This document shows positions 13,201 to 24,249 of a DNA stretch of 64,000 bases, in pieces. The DNA comes from Hymenopus coronatus (taxonomy: Eukaryota > Arthropoda > Insecta > Mantodea > Hymenopodidae): NCBI GenBank assembly GCA_030762935.1, contig CM060888.1:119733468-119797467 (forward strand). Reading direction: 5' to 3'. Numbering within the stretch: the first letter of the stretch is position 1; each line of letters opens with the position of its first letter. The notes under the pieces are model-generated. The model saw only the letters and a list, made by a program, of their open reading frames with translations, had not been told where the DNA came from and made no database searches. Position numbers and translations under genes: made by a program.

Positions 13201-16200
13201 CAAAGTTTTCGAACGAATATCAACCCAAGAAATCTCGCCTCGTCTGTGAATGAAAGCAAATCTGGCCCGAGACGAGGACAATGTGGCGATCGCCTTCTAC
13301 GGCACTAGAAGATTACGAAGAGTGACTTCTCAGCTGAGAAGCGAAAGCCCTATTTTGAGTTCCAATCCGGCGGCGTTCCAAAACACTGCGAGCTACAAAA
13401 TATGGCAAAATCGTCTAGAATAAGAGACGAGACCCCTGGGGAACATATTGCAATATATAATCTGTATAGTAAACAGCGTCACCTTACTACCGATCCACTC
13501 TTGAAGAAAAGGATTCGAAAAAACCGAGCCGACCCTTACTCGAAAAATGCGGTCCCTAATAAACTCCTGAATGAACAGTAAAAGCCCGCATATCCCAATT
13601 GCGGAGGAAACTAAATCCCTGCTCGCCAACAGGTATCATAAGTTTTCTGGAGGTCAAAAAAATATCCCAGCCGTCTATGACCTGCGTCGATAGCGACACA
13701 AGGTAGTCAGCCGCGGATCGATATCTTCGAAAACCACACGAATGTGGTCAGAAGGTTGTGGGATTCCAGCCACCATTGATCGTCTATTGATTATGGTTTT
13801 GTCACCTTGCAAACGCAGCTGATGAGGGATAACTGGAAAAGTGGCATCAACCCAGACACGATTATAGACACGCTTAACCTTCAGGAGAGAGAGACGTTGT
13901 AACATTTGTATGCCATCTGGACCTGGTGCAGAGTTTCGCGAAGATTTTTTATAGTGTTTAACGCCTGCTTTTACTGCAAATAGCATCGCAGGCGACTCAC
14001 GAAGATCAAAGTGCATGATCAAGCTTCACTATGGAGAAAAGGCGATTGTAGTCTTCAAGCTTTTCAGAGCGGAAGACGAACCCTTGAGATTCCTTTTGAG
14101 TCTTAACTGAAAGAAACTCAAAACGAATAGCTGTCTGAGCTAGACATTGAGCGAAAGCACTCCCCAGAATGTTAGCCACGCCAAACGTATCAACCACAGT
14201 ACCTGTGGCTGTTTTTAGACTGGCGTTCGGCATATGGGTCGCTTTGCTGGCAATGCCTGAACTTATCCCAAACGATAGAGGAAGGTGTGTGTCGATTAAG
14301 ATATGCTACAAAGTTGCTCCATAATGTTTTTTTACTATCCTTAATAATCTGTCTAGATTTTGCATGCAGTTGTTTTAAACTGTATCAGGTTATCCAGTGT
14401 AGGGAGACGCTGGAAAACTCCGGAGAGCACTATGCGAGCACGATAGCATTCCTGCATTTATCTGTCTACCAAGGGACAGGAAATTGACAGGAATATCTAG
14501 TCGATCACGGAATAGAAAGCTCAGCAGCAGAAATAATTGTCTCGGTGAGAAGTTGGACCAAAAATTTACAGAGTCGCGCTCGTTGTAGTTAAAAACGGAC
14601 AAGCAGGAATAAATGTTGCAGTTGGCTGGTTCTAAGCGCCACCTAGGTAAATGTGTGGAACATATGCCTTGTACTAAGAGATTAATAAGAATAGAAAAAT
14701 AGACACTAGAAGTAGGTCAAAATTGCTGCATCCATGTGTGAAAAACTATTGAAGGTGCCAGAAAGAAAAAACTTCGGCTCCCCGGTGTTCAAGAGAGATT
14801 CTGTTACTCAAGAAATCGGAGAGTAGTTAACCTCTCGCACAAGCCCGAGTGGAGCCCCAAAGTGGGTGATGGGCAGTCACATCCCCTACTAACAGTGGGT
14901 GGTGGTAGCTGGGAAACGAGGTCGTTTACATCAGTGTGCGAGAGGTCAAAAGATGAAGGTCGATAATTACTGCAAATGATAAAGCTAATGGATGGTAGCC
15001 TAATCCTTATAGCGACGGAGCTTAGTTTCAAATGTCAGATTGTAAGGTACAGATTCAGCGAGGATATTATCTCTAATAAGTATCATAGTGCCTCCATGAG
15101 CAGGAACCTCCGCCGGTGATAAATCACGCCGTGCAGAAGAGTACTGTCGAATCGTAGCATTGTCTTGAGGGTGGAGTTTGGTCTCTTGTAAAGGCTAATT
15201 CTGGTCGACGTGGTCTAATTCAGCGTATGTTCCACTGTAAGATATTCCTATATTATGGTATAAGTTCTATATAGAAATCCGTTTCTACACACTGGGTGGT
15301 GCTGGTTGGTTCAATTTAACCTTTTTGGCCGTTTGACTCATACTTTTTTCAGGAGCACGATCCTCCGTCTTGCAGCAGGGGCAGAATCCTCCTGTTCCAT
15401 CTCTTCCACAGGTGAAGACCCCTTACAAGAGAAAATTTCTGTTCGAGAACCTCGAACCAATTATAGGTATTGATCGGCAAATATGGTCGTAGCCGATCGG
15501 AACTTCTGCCAGAAGATTCCTCAGAAGAGGATATGCGTGGAGAGTGACATGAACCTTCACTACCCTTGGATGGCTTGGGAGCAGATGATACACGTTCTTT
15601 AAGGAAGTCGGTTTGAGCATAGCTGGTTTTGGAAGCTTTCTCAGGTGCAGAGTACGCTACGGTCTTGCCGGTCTTATTTCCTGACGTCGATCGTTGGGGT
15701 GACAATTGTGCTGAACTAGGCTTTATATTGGCGGAGTGGGCAGATGTTGATGCCGACATGTAGATGTTGAGGATTTTGGGCTCGGTCGGGCTAGCAGAAT
15801 CTTTTCGGCAAATGTGGTCCGTTAAATCTGGTACCAGTTTAGCTGCAACTGAGCTATAGGTACCGGAGTGCGGGACAGAGGGCTGGCGGAAGCGAAGGAG
15901 TTCCGAAAAGGATACCTTCTGTTCCACTCATATCCTGGATCGCTCTTTCCTCTGCAAAACGGGGACTGTCGCGGGAACTAGTTAAATGCCGCAGTTAAAT
16001 GCAAGATGGAGTTAACGTACAAACTCCATCATCTCTACAGATTGCACATCTAGACTGGCCAGCACAGAAATCACTTCTGTGCCTAAAGCGATGACACTTG
16101 TAGCATCTGAGGGCGTTCGGGATATAGGGCCTAACCTCGATGGCTTCGTACCCTACCTTTGAGGTAGATCTACCCGACCATAGGTAAGGAACAGGGTACG

Positions 16201-19200
16201 GGTAGGCACGAATTCGCCATTTACTTTCCGTTAAACCCTATTCACAGATGTGACTCCTTAGCCTGCCAGATCCGCTTGAAGCTGCTCATTAGACAAACCG
16301 TCAATGGCGCCGGGGGTGACAACGCCACGTGAAGAGTTCAAACTTCGACCTTTACTGGTTAGCTTCCTAACACATGCGCTAATATAGTTTGGTTTCCTGG
16401 GATGCTGAAACTGCCTCAACCAGGAGTGTACCGTTACGCGCTCTAATGCATGATTGCAATGGACCAGCATTTTTATCAAGCCCTTTTTTATGGCAAAAAG
16501 ACTCACCAACGTAAATGTTCTCCCTCTTCTGTTCAATAAATTATAAGTGGATAGAACCACTACACTCAACTACTCTTTTCCACAGACATGTAGATTAATG
16601 CTTGGTTTTTTCCCATAAAAAGGGAGTAATAAACTCATCCCCTAGTGCTTCCCATCACCACGGAGCTCAACGAAGGTTTACCTCACTGAGGTGACAGGGC
16701 TGCACAGGGGATATAGCAGGCTCGCCATCCCACTCATACTGGGGTTCAGTATAGTACCTATTTCTGGCTGATTGACTAGGGGTGGGTTAGCCCCTAGCCT
16801 CCCCTTTAGACAAAGAGAAACTAAAGCAGTGTATGAGGTTGCGCACCCTCCCCAGTCACTGAAAGACAGAAGCCCAGGTTCAGGTAAGCAACCCTCAACC
16901 AACCAGGATATCTCTTTCCATCGACACGGGTCTCCATGCACAGCCTGCATGTGAGTGAACTTTTTGACAGACTGACAGGTTGCCCACATGAGGAAGTCAG
17001 GGCTGGCTCAGGACCCCAGGCACACCAAATCCATACCTACCATAGTAGGCCCCTAGGCAGTAAAGCTATTAACAGGGGCTGACACTTTTAAGCACACATA
17101 AAAACCTCAGTCTGGACTAGGTTTGAACCTGAGACCTTGGGATCACAAGGCCTTATCAATGAGCCACCCAAACCAACACTGCAAGAAGTTGATGCAGGTG
17201 ATGGAAATGGTGACAAAGGAACAATCAGAAAATGACAGGCAAGAACAAGCTTGGATCAACTGATACTTAACTTACAGATAGTGAGATATCTTGGAGTTGA
17301 AAATCTAACCAATAACTAAGAAAGTGTTATATTCTTAAGGAAGTCGGTTAAAAATCAGTTTACACTTACAGAAAGCTTTAATTGATCAAGTTTTTCACTT
17401 CAAGCAGAACTACATATACTTTTCTGCATATTATGGGATGGTTTCTGTGTTGTTTACCTAGCATACATATTACAAGACTGCTGAAAACATAAACTACTGA
17501 CTAACGACCAGTGATGTGAGAGTTAAAGAAAGCAGTCTTTCCACACTCTCAAATTTTCGATGGAGCACAATCATAACACAATTAAGTATTGTTCATTCAT
17601 TACAGGAATAAAATAGAGCAGAAATTCCCTAGAAATATTAAAGGAGTATGGTTTTACCTCATTCCTAGTCAATAAGCATTACTTAAAAAAAAATCTGATG
17701 TGTTCCATTCACATGACTTTCCCTACATCTGTGCAACAAACTATTGTTAAAAAGGTTATGCTTCTATTTACTTTATGCTAATCGAGAAAAAATTAACAGA
17801 AAAAGTCTTATTACTAGCTTCCTTGTAAGCAGAAGCGAAATAAGGGAGTACCATAGGTTAAAGTGATAGTCAAAAGCTGGTTGCTATGTGACTGAAGTTC
17901 CTTTGTTTCTATGGACAGGAGTTGACAAGTATGAGTTTTTTAAAGCTGAAACCAAAAACAAGGGATATCTGAAAAACGATCAACTCCACGAAAAAAATAT
18001 ATGTAACATAAATTGTGTGTTATAACATGCTCTACATCCTTGGTATGGTAAGTTTTTGTCCATTTCTTATGGTTTAGCAGTAATGTAAAATTCTGTAAAA
18101 TTCATCCAGAATATAGTAGTCTTTAGAGGCTATTCCCAGAAAATTCAAGATATACATTTTATTTGTTTATTTAATATACAATATTTTAATCAAAATTGTT
18201 AGAGCCACTTTTGAGATAATCAAAATTTTCGAAAAAAAGTCCCATGTAAAGGGTAGTTTTGGGTGTGGATATTTTCTTGAAAACCTTCGTGTCACAACCT
18301 TGGAAGATACTGAACTTAAATACCAAGTTTGGTATAAAATAAGAAGTGAAGCTTTCCTGGCGACGTGTTAATTCAAAATCTTCTCGGGCTTCTAGCCAGG
18401 TAAAAACTTGGCTTGACACCAACGTTTCGAAGAAGTGCATCTTCCTCGTCTTCAGGGTGAACTGATGGTTTGAGCTTGCAGAGACTGGTATTTATAAGAG
18501 CTGGGATGAAGCTAACATCTGATTGGTTCGCGTGATATTATGGCCTGGTATTTAAGATGACTGAGACATGGGCACGGACTTCGTAGAAAACTATTTATAG
18601 CAGTTATTCGGCTAATGTTTTGTGTTTGAGCCTCACCTGCTAGAAAATAAGTCTTGGAAGACTGCAGGTAGAGGATTAGGTATTAAGGCTCTTTAACATT
18701 GGTGTCCATGCTGAACTTAATTGTAGGCCAGAATCGCGATTTAGATTATTTATTTGCTGAACCAGCACTAAAAATATAGGATGCATCATCTGAAAGTGCA
18801 ACACGAAACTTGTCATCATTACCCTCTTCTGGCCACAATACTCTTAGAGCATCATTCATGAAGCACACTACAGTGGAATGATTGTTTTTTTTCCAAGACC
18901 CTATCAAATAAGGCGATCCCCTCTTTATTGCTTAGTTTACCACCAAGAAAGTTGCGACATAGCAACCATAAGCATCTGAAGTTTCATTGACTACACCACA
19001 TATATGGTAATCTTTCAATGTGTCTCTAATTTCAGTAATTGTTGAATTGTAGCATTCATCTATGTATTTTCTCAAATTGTTGACTCATGTTTGATGGAAC
19101 GGACAATATTTCTCAAAGAAATCTCAAAAATTGCTATTGTTTAGTGCTTTGAAAGGTATATTTGTAGAGATTAGAGCAAGTCATAAATCTCTGAAAAATG

Positions 19201-21837
19201 CATTACTTTTAGAGGAAGTAGGACTTTGTTGGGTCAGTAATCCACTGGACCACACTCCTTAATCCACTGTTTTAAAAGCACACTTCTATTTATTTGATCT
19301 TTGGTATTTCAACACACTCCAATAAACATCTTTCGCACAAGGAAAGTATTAATCCACCAGCAATACACAGTCTAATGTCAGCTATTTTCTGTTATTCCCG
19401 TGATCACGTTACTGCCATATGACTTAGTGCAATCTCAGTGCATATCACCAGCTTCTACTGAGGGACAAATTAGGGGTTTTCTGACTAGCAAAGAAAACTC
19501 AAAAAGTAAGCTAGGACACTTTTTTTTTTTTTTTAAACCATTACTTTAGAATTACCTTCCCATCTTTAAAACTGTTTCATGTATGCATAATGCATATGGT
19601 GCATACAAAAATAGCCAAACATGCAACACCAAAAATGTAATACTTAATATTCTGAAACAACAGATAACAAAACTACTTATAGCCTCCTTTCCATATTGTA
19701 TATAAAAGCACGTAGAACATGCATTTCCATATAAATCTGAACCCTAGTCATAACCATTACACCAGAATGATATGTTCTCCAACGGCACTTCGTTATTGTT
19801 GTTGTTGTCATTGTTGCTATTATAATAGTGTTCTCATATGGTATCATCATTAGCCAGTGGCAGACTGGTACTTTGGATACTTATGTCTGTAATTTCAAAA
19901 TTTGAACAGACAGAAAAAATTACTTGTTAAAGACATTTCATATATTCTCTGAATATATATCAGTGCAGCTCAGTAACATTCTGTGCGTGTAGGCTGATAA
20001 ATCAACAATTACAATATTTCTGGTACATAGATCATCAGTTGTGCAAAAGGTGGTTGAACTCTCTGTTTGGGAAAAATTATTTGCACATAAAAAGAATACA
20101 ATTTGTTAAGTTTTGATCTCCCATATGAAAACAATCTAACCACAATGAAAATGTCATCCAAAAGCCACAGGGGGAAGTGCAATAAAGTTAGGCTGTGATG
20201 CCAACAACAAGTTTCTATATACAAGTGAAGCTAGAGTGATTAGAAATTAATTTTCAATGCATTATAATATGTAAAACTACTTATTTACTTCAGCACTGAT
20301 GTGAATTCCTGCTAACTATGTAGTCTTACATAACAATCATCAGTTGGGGTGGCACTAGTCAACAATAAGACATATAATATCTTGGAAACCAAAAGGCTTG
20401 CACAGATGCAACAAATGTTGGTGTTCTAACGATTACTTACAACGGGCCATTGTTATATTAATGTTGCAGAATGAGCCAGGTTATTTTAAAGTGAGTGTAC
20501 ACTGAAAACAAAATAACCATAATTTGGCTTTCTTTCCTACAGATTCTGTATTCTGCAGAACAAAATTGAAAAGTTTCACATTGAAACAGCTGACTTTCAG
20601 TCTGTCTACTGCTCAACAATCAGATATCTAATACTGTGTTAGCATTAAACATAACTTACCCAAGACATGATGTGAAGAAATAACTAGCTGCAATTAAATT
20701 TCTTCCCCCCCCCCCCCCCAGTGGGTATCTCAAAAAAATAACTGAAGAGTTAAAAATTGCACAGTTTTGAGTTTTGCAGGTTCTCCCGTTTAACCATTTT
20801 TAAACACTGATATATACAAGTAATGAAAGATCATTGGTGAATCTTCTAATTTATTATTTTATTATTTCTTTTAAATTTGGATCTATGGGACAGAAAGCCA
20901 AGGTACTGATATTCTTTTTATCTACTTTCACTACAAAAAAAATTCTAGCTCAATCTGAAACATCAATGTGACAATGATCCCTGGTTAGTTGAAATTCTAT
21001 GATATAATTCAATTTAAAACTTTTTTGTAGACTACTTTTTTCATTTAAAACATTAGCTAGTAAAATACATAAATGTAAATAATAGCCTACAAAGAATGTA
21101 ACATAACCATCTACCCTCTCCTCTCTTGCAGATACTTCAGTCATATACTACACTTCTTGCCCATCAAAATATTGTTTAAGCACATAATCTTAGTTTATAA
21201 TGAAGTGTGTTTTTATCTTGACTGAAAACAAATAAATATATCAACAATCAGATTGTAAACATAAATACTAAAATCATTTCAAAAAAGGGAGATATAAAAA
21301 GGTATTGGTTTGAGTCTATTCATTGTGTTATAATATAAAGAATAAGACTTACTCATTAATTATGGCTGTTGCTTGTACAGCAGATGGATGTGTTTTCTTG
21401 TAGTTGATTCTTGGTTGAATTATTCCTCCTGGACCACTTATTGTGCTAATCACTGGTATTGCAGTTGGTGGTGAAACATTTCTTATTCGAATAATATTTT
21501 GCTGTTTACGTTTGCAAGAACCAAGTATGTATGAAAATGTCGATGTTAGCACAAATAAAAAAATTATAACTATACCAAACCTGAAAATTAGAAAATTATC
21601 ATTTGGAATGCAATATTTTATTTGTGTATAATTTACTAATTAAATTACAACTTTTTATGAGGATAAGTATTTTCTTTTGCAAAATATTTTTATGCATTAT
21701 AGCATTTATTTATATTTATTGTTATAATTAAGTTAATACTTTCATACCAAAAATACCAGGTTTCCCATATATCTTTGTGATGCCTGTTGATGATACAACA
21801 TTGCCGATTGCAGCAGTATTGATACTCAGGTGGGCAC
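10088..21837 (-). CDS. WBP1/VOPP1-family membrane protein, 3' three exons (5' partial)
   Basis: Exons 21837-21748, 21580-21353 and 10268-10088 join in consistent phase with GT-AG borders to give about 165 residues. Order: a cysteine cluster CPPEYQYCCNRQCC, the juxtamembrane WETWYFWFG, a hydrophobic helix (FGIVIIFLFVLTSTFSYILG), a basic stop-transfer SCKRKQQ, and a proline-rich tail. The tail contains LPPGY, a PPxY motif of the kind bound by WW domains of NEDD4-type ligases. The YCC...CC...WYFW signature is that of the WBP1/WBP1L/VOPP1 family, small type I proteins of endolysosomal membranes. The signal-peptide exon or exons upstream were not found, so the start is missing. The intron between the last two exons is 11.1 kb. 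Confidence 0.78.
10331..10375. repeat. Perfect 19-bp hairpin near a 3' splice site
   Basis: AATTCAAAATCTTCTCGGG (10331-10349), a 7-nt loop, and its exact complement (10357-10375). It lies about 60 nt before the acceptor of the last exon of the WBP1/VOPP1-like gene. The right arm and following 35 bp match the repeat end at 18338-18390. Confidence 0.85.
11154..11290 (+). repeat. Repeat family A, copy 4 (5' fragment)
   Basis: Only the first part of the element: TCTTATGTATTCCACATAGG, then the block with ATTGAGTTAAACATTAGCAG. It stops abruptly thereafter. Confidence 0.55.
11804..12700 (-). pseudogene. RNase H and C-terminal tail of the Jockey-type element, broken
   Basis: Minus-strand fragments KCTDDIGGAVV and AVQLLSCVSAFRIPSTI fit the RNase H domain after RT. 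The final open piece contains LKEALADDTRAVDRIFGF, the usual end of ORF2. Several stops interrupt. Confidence 0.55.
12987..14233 (-). pseudogene. Reverse transcriptase region of the Jockey-type element, broken
   Basis: The minus strand has SAPGPDGI (the SxPGPDGI motif of finger/palm) near 13.9 kb. Near 13.1 kb is the thumb-side block ARFLGLIF...LNILRILSGKSWGA...LYRALIRSKLVYAS. The catalytic YxDD block between them is not intact. Confidence 0.78.
14600..15230 (-). pseudogene. AP-endonuclease region of the Jockey-type element, broken
   Basis: Minus-strand pieces include ICSNYRPSS, DVNDLVSQLPPPT and, in another frame, an AHHPLWGS-like block. These are the YRPP and GDFNAHHxLWGS motifs of the target-nicking endonuclease. 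Frameshifts separate them. Confidence 0.65.
15349..16569 (-). pseudogene. Jockey-type gag (ORF1) with CCHC knuckles, broken
   Basis: Two open segments (16569-16258 and 15927-15349, about 103 and 192 residues) are joined by out-of-frame sequence. Between them are two cysteine knuckles, RCYKCHRFRHRSDFC and RCAICRDD, then PRFAEERAIQDM. The downstream part is Ser/Lys-rich and unstructured. Nucleic-acid-binding ORF1 proteins of Jockey-clade elements have this build. Confidence 0.75.
17090..17185 (-). repeat. tRNA-like SINE fragment, reverse
   Basis: Reverse strand: GGGTGGCTCATTGATAAGG and B box AGGTTCAAACC. It adjoins the 5' side of the Jockey-like element. Confidence 0.45.
17694..18337 (+). repeat. 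Repeat family A, copy 5 (3' truncated)
   Basis: Starts TCTGATGTGTTCCATTCACA and ends at CCAAGTTTGGTATAAAATAA. There it abuts a different repeat (GAAGCTTTCCTGGCGACGTG). Most of the last 250 bp of the family is missing. Confidence 0.72.
18338..18700 (-). repeat. Unassigned repeat, possibly a Penelope-type 3' end
   Basis: Minus strand holds CCTGAAGACGAGGAAG followed by CTTCTTCGAAACGTTGGT, a layout typical of sequences just after the coding region of Penelope-like elements. The terminal ~60 bp (GCCCGAGAAGATTTTGAATT, CGTCGCCAGGAAAGCTTC) recurs at 10357-10410. Confidence 0.4.
18740..19330 (-). pseudogene. hAT-type transposase remnant (CGBP1-like)
   Basis: Minus-strand translation gives NIPFKALNNSNF, YIDECYNSTITEIRDTLKDY, then VVNETSDAYGCYVATFLGGK and, after frameshifts, ALRVLWPEEGNDDKFRVALS. 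This order matches the hAT-related transposase/CGBP1-like family seen in insects. Here the Asp of the DETxD motif reads as Asn (VNETSD), and stops are present. No terminal repeats were located. Confidence 0.6.
19390..21340. other. Intron DNA, nothing recognised
   Basis: Part of the 11-kb intron of the WBP1/VOPP1-like gene. T, C and AT runs only (for example a C run at about 20706). Confidence 0.5.
21353..21580 (-). CDS. WBP1/VOPP1-like gene, transmembrane exon
   Basis: 228 bp, same phase on both sides. Codes for a transmembrane segment of about 20 residues beginning FGIVIIFLFV, then CKRKQQ and a Ser/Pro/Ile-rich cytoplasmic stretch. The acceptor is TTTTCAG and the donor GA|GTAAGT. The basic residues just after the helix indicate a cytoplasmic C-terminus. 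Confidence 0.82.
21748..21837 (-). CDS. WBP1/VOPP1-like gene, cysteine-cluster exon
   Basis: 90 bp, entered after one base and left after two. Encodes CPPEYQYCCNRQCC, then a short linker and WETWYF. The acceptor is CACTGTCTTCAG and the donor TTTTTG|GTATGA. The paired CC motifs before an aromatic WYFW run are the family hallmark. Other frames of this segment lack the motif. Confidence 0.8.
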
Positions 21838-22399
21838 CTGAAGACAGTGAAAATTGAGTTGGATTACCTAAGGTTATAATTACATTAATATAAGCTTTTG
21901 ACACGAAAAATAACAGCTGAACAATTCTCTGAAAGTTAGTAAACTTAGTTAGTTTTCTCTTTTAAGGAATAGTAAGGCAAAGTGTAGATTAAACCTCCTT
22001 GGTTTCAAATTTTGAAAATGCAAATACTAATTCCTGACTACAAAAGACCTAGAAGTACATGGAATTGGGCAAAACTTTTCCTATGATGCTATAAAAGAAT
22101 CCATTGTATTGTACTGTATCAGATTACATTGGTTGTTTTATTCAATTTGGACATTTTTAGGGTTTTCATGACTTCATCAGCAAATTCAATACAATTATAT
22201 GACTTACATGTAAAAATTTAGAATTAAATATTCAAATAAACAAACAGAGAAGCATCATAAGATGTTTAAGAAAACACTTAACTAACATTAAAGCATTTGC
22301 CAATACTAAATACTTATGGTAGCTTTATGTGCAGATTGTATAATATGTTACTAATTTCAATTACAGGGATAAGGGTGACTGAGGTCAATAAAACATGGA

Positions 22400-22515
22400 C
22401 TTTGTGAACAGACTGTCAGGCTTTACTGTTAGAACAAGCTGAAAAATTCAATGCCACAGCAAGGATTTGAGCATGGTTCTCTCATGAGGTTGCTCTAACC
22501 ATTAAGCTTCTTGAC
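22400..22515 (-). repeat. tRNA-derived SINE B, copy 2
   Basis: Reverse strand: AATGGTTAGAGCAACCTCAT (A-box-like), TGCTCAAATCC (B-box-like), then GTGGCATTGAATTTTTCAGC, the body shared with the copy at 2.9 kb. Confidence 0.6.
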
Positions 22516-22781
22516 AATATGTCAAGATGACATTTAGTCTACCAACTGATTCACGTTCTTCACCCAGTACCCCTTATTATTTCAAAGAACACCTTAATAG
22601 TGACTTAGATGTTGTAAGTACTTAGTATCTGAGTAATATTCACATAGTTGTACCAACTATTGGGAAATTTTATTGTTATACAATAATTACCACTTAATAA
22701 TGGTAATTACCAATATAATAATGCAATGCTCTCATTTGCTTTACTTTTGTTTAGGGATTTTCTCCTGGGAAGACCCAGACC

Positions 22782-23034
22782 CTAGCCGCGGCGTGACCAA
22801 GTGGTTACTGGCCTCTCACCTAGATGGCCTGGGTTCGATCCCAAGTGACCACATGTGAGATTTGTGGTGAACAAAGCGGCACAGGGGCGAGTTTTCTCTG
22901 GTTTCTCCTGCCATCGCATTCCACCGGTGCTCCATCTTCATTCATGTATCATCAGTGTCATTGCCTGCGGTGCCACAAGTAGTTAAAGCAGGCGTTAAAC
23001 ACTATCAACAAAAAAAAAAAAAAAAAAAAAAAAA
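22782..23034 (+). mobile_element. tRNA-derived SINE A, copy 1, with target duplications
   Basis: A box GTGACCAAGTGG (22792-22803) and B box GGTTCGATCCC (22832-22842) head a ~215-bp body ending in a long A tail. It is flanked by a perfect 12-bp duplication AAGACCCAGACC at 22770-22781 and 23035-23046, the mark of LINE-machinery retroposition. The intact duplications and uniform A tail suggest a fairly recent insertion. Confidence 0.85.
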
Positions 23035-23149
23035 AAGACCCAGACCAATAACTGTCATTTAGTCATTGGACCATATATTCTAATAATTAAATAAAAAATA
23101 ATCAATATTCCTCGAATTAAATTTGTTTATTAAAAAACTAGATCCTTAA

Positions 23150-23560
23150 AAATTATGAACATTTCATTACTAATTGGTAAATCTAGCTTTCATCACCTGT
23201 TACAAAGTTAAACATGCTTTTGGATCTTCCACCATTGAATTGTTCAATCATTTCCTGACACTGTTACACATGTGATTGTTTCTGTTCATTTGTCAGATGG
23301 TGGAGAATCCAGTCACTGCAGAGCTTCCTAGTGTCAAGTTTTTCTTACAGGATTGTTGTCCCTGCTGCCAATGCAATATTTAGAGCTTCTTGAATCTGAC
23401 CATATGCTTTTTCCCGCAACATGTGCTTTGCTTTCACCATATTTTCGTTCATTGTTGCTATAGCTGGATTACTCGGCCTTCAACTTCAAGGGAATCTCTT
23501 CCTCTCTAAACTCTACATACTCGATAAATGGTGGATTGCATAGGGCAAAGATCCCAAAAT
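23150..23560 (-). pseudogene. mariner transposase remnant
   Basis: The minus strand reads RKLCSDWILHHLTNEQKQ, then NGGRSKSMFNFVTGDESWIY. This is the catalytic-domain start of mariner transposases (…ARWVPH-LT…TGDEtWI). The first catalytic Asp is present, but stops and truncation remove the rest. Confidence 0.6.
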
Positions 23561-24249
23561 ATATGTTGTCTTTCAAGGCTTTTTGCTGCCCTAAATTGAG
23601 TTAAAGTCATAGAAAATCATAGTATGGAAATGCTCTTTCTTGAGATCTATCCTAGCATATAGCATAGCAACATGTGCTATACATGCATACGAGGTACTGA
23701 CAATACACATTGTTGAAGTATGACCAGATTTGCATATGTTGCTATATGAATTTCAATCTTAAATTGGGAAAAGCTGCTTTGACTTACCACAGTTAATTGT
23801 TGTCATTCTCAAAACTTCTGGGGTAACTCTCGTATTGAATATAAATATCAAGTTTGCTGTTTAAACAACATTTTGTTTTTGAGTTATGCTGTTCATTTAT
23901 GATCTAAATATAATAGTAGCAGTGTTTAAGCTTGTAAAACTAAGCAATCGAATGTTTTACATACAATAATGAATATTGAACTCGGAACATTCTCAAACAG
24001 ACATGAGACCAAGTTGTTGAAAGTAGGTACATATTTAAAACAAAACTTTGTTTCCTGTAATTTCAAAAAGAAGAAATAAATAATGAAGAAAGAAAGGCTC
24101 ATACCTCACCTGAATTGAAGACCTGCATAAGGAAATTCAAGAATAATATACATGAGCAATGAGTGGCTTCTCCTCCATAGGCATCTGGCTCCATATATTG
24201 ACTTATAAATCCTGGAGGGGATGTAAGTCATACATACGAGGAGGGTGAA

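Larger units (their letters stand above)
11815..16600 (-). mobile_element. Jockey-type non-LTR retrotransposon, decayed
   Basis: Read on the minus strand from 16.6 to 11.8 kb, the usual parts appear in order: gag with zinc knuckles, AP-endonuclease, reverse transcriptase, RNase H and a short C-terminal tail (LKEALADDTRAVDRIFGF). Stops and frameshifts break every part, so it cannot move. It is more GC-rich than its surroundings, which sets its borders roughly. It lies in the 11-kb intron of the WBP1/VOPP1-like gene in the same orientation. The exact ends and any target duplication were not found. Confidence 0.82.

Noticed and set aside
12878..13249. 123-codon plus-strand open frame
   Set aside because: Antisense to the clear reverse-transcriptase block of the Jockey-type element.
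15423..15620. Second minus-strand open frame inside the Jockey-type gag
   Set aside because: Overlaps the better-supported 192-codon frame and shows no motif; a shadow frame.
22832..22842. tRNA gene
   Set aside because: The Pol III boxes are good, but no cloverleaf can be drawn and the sequence continues into a SINE body with an A tail and target duplications. The same holds for the other B-box sites.
24108..24240. Upstream exon of the WBP1/VOPP1-like gene ending at CAG|GTGAGG
   Set aside because: A frame joining CAG|GTGAGG to the cysteine exon exists, but no signal peptide or convincing start or acceptor could be read, so I did not annotate it.
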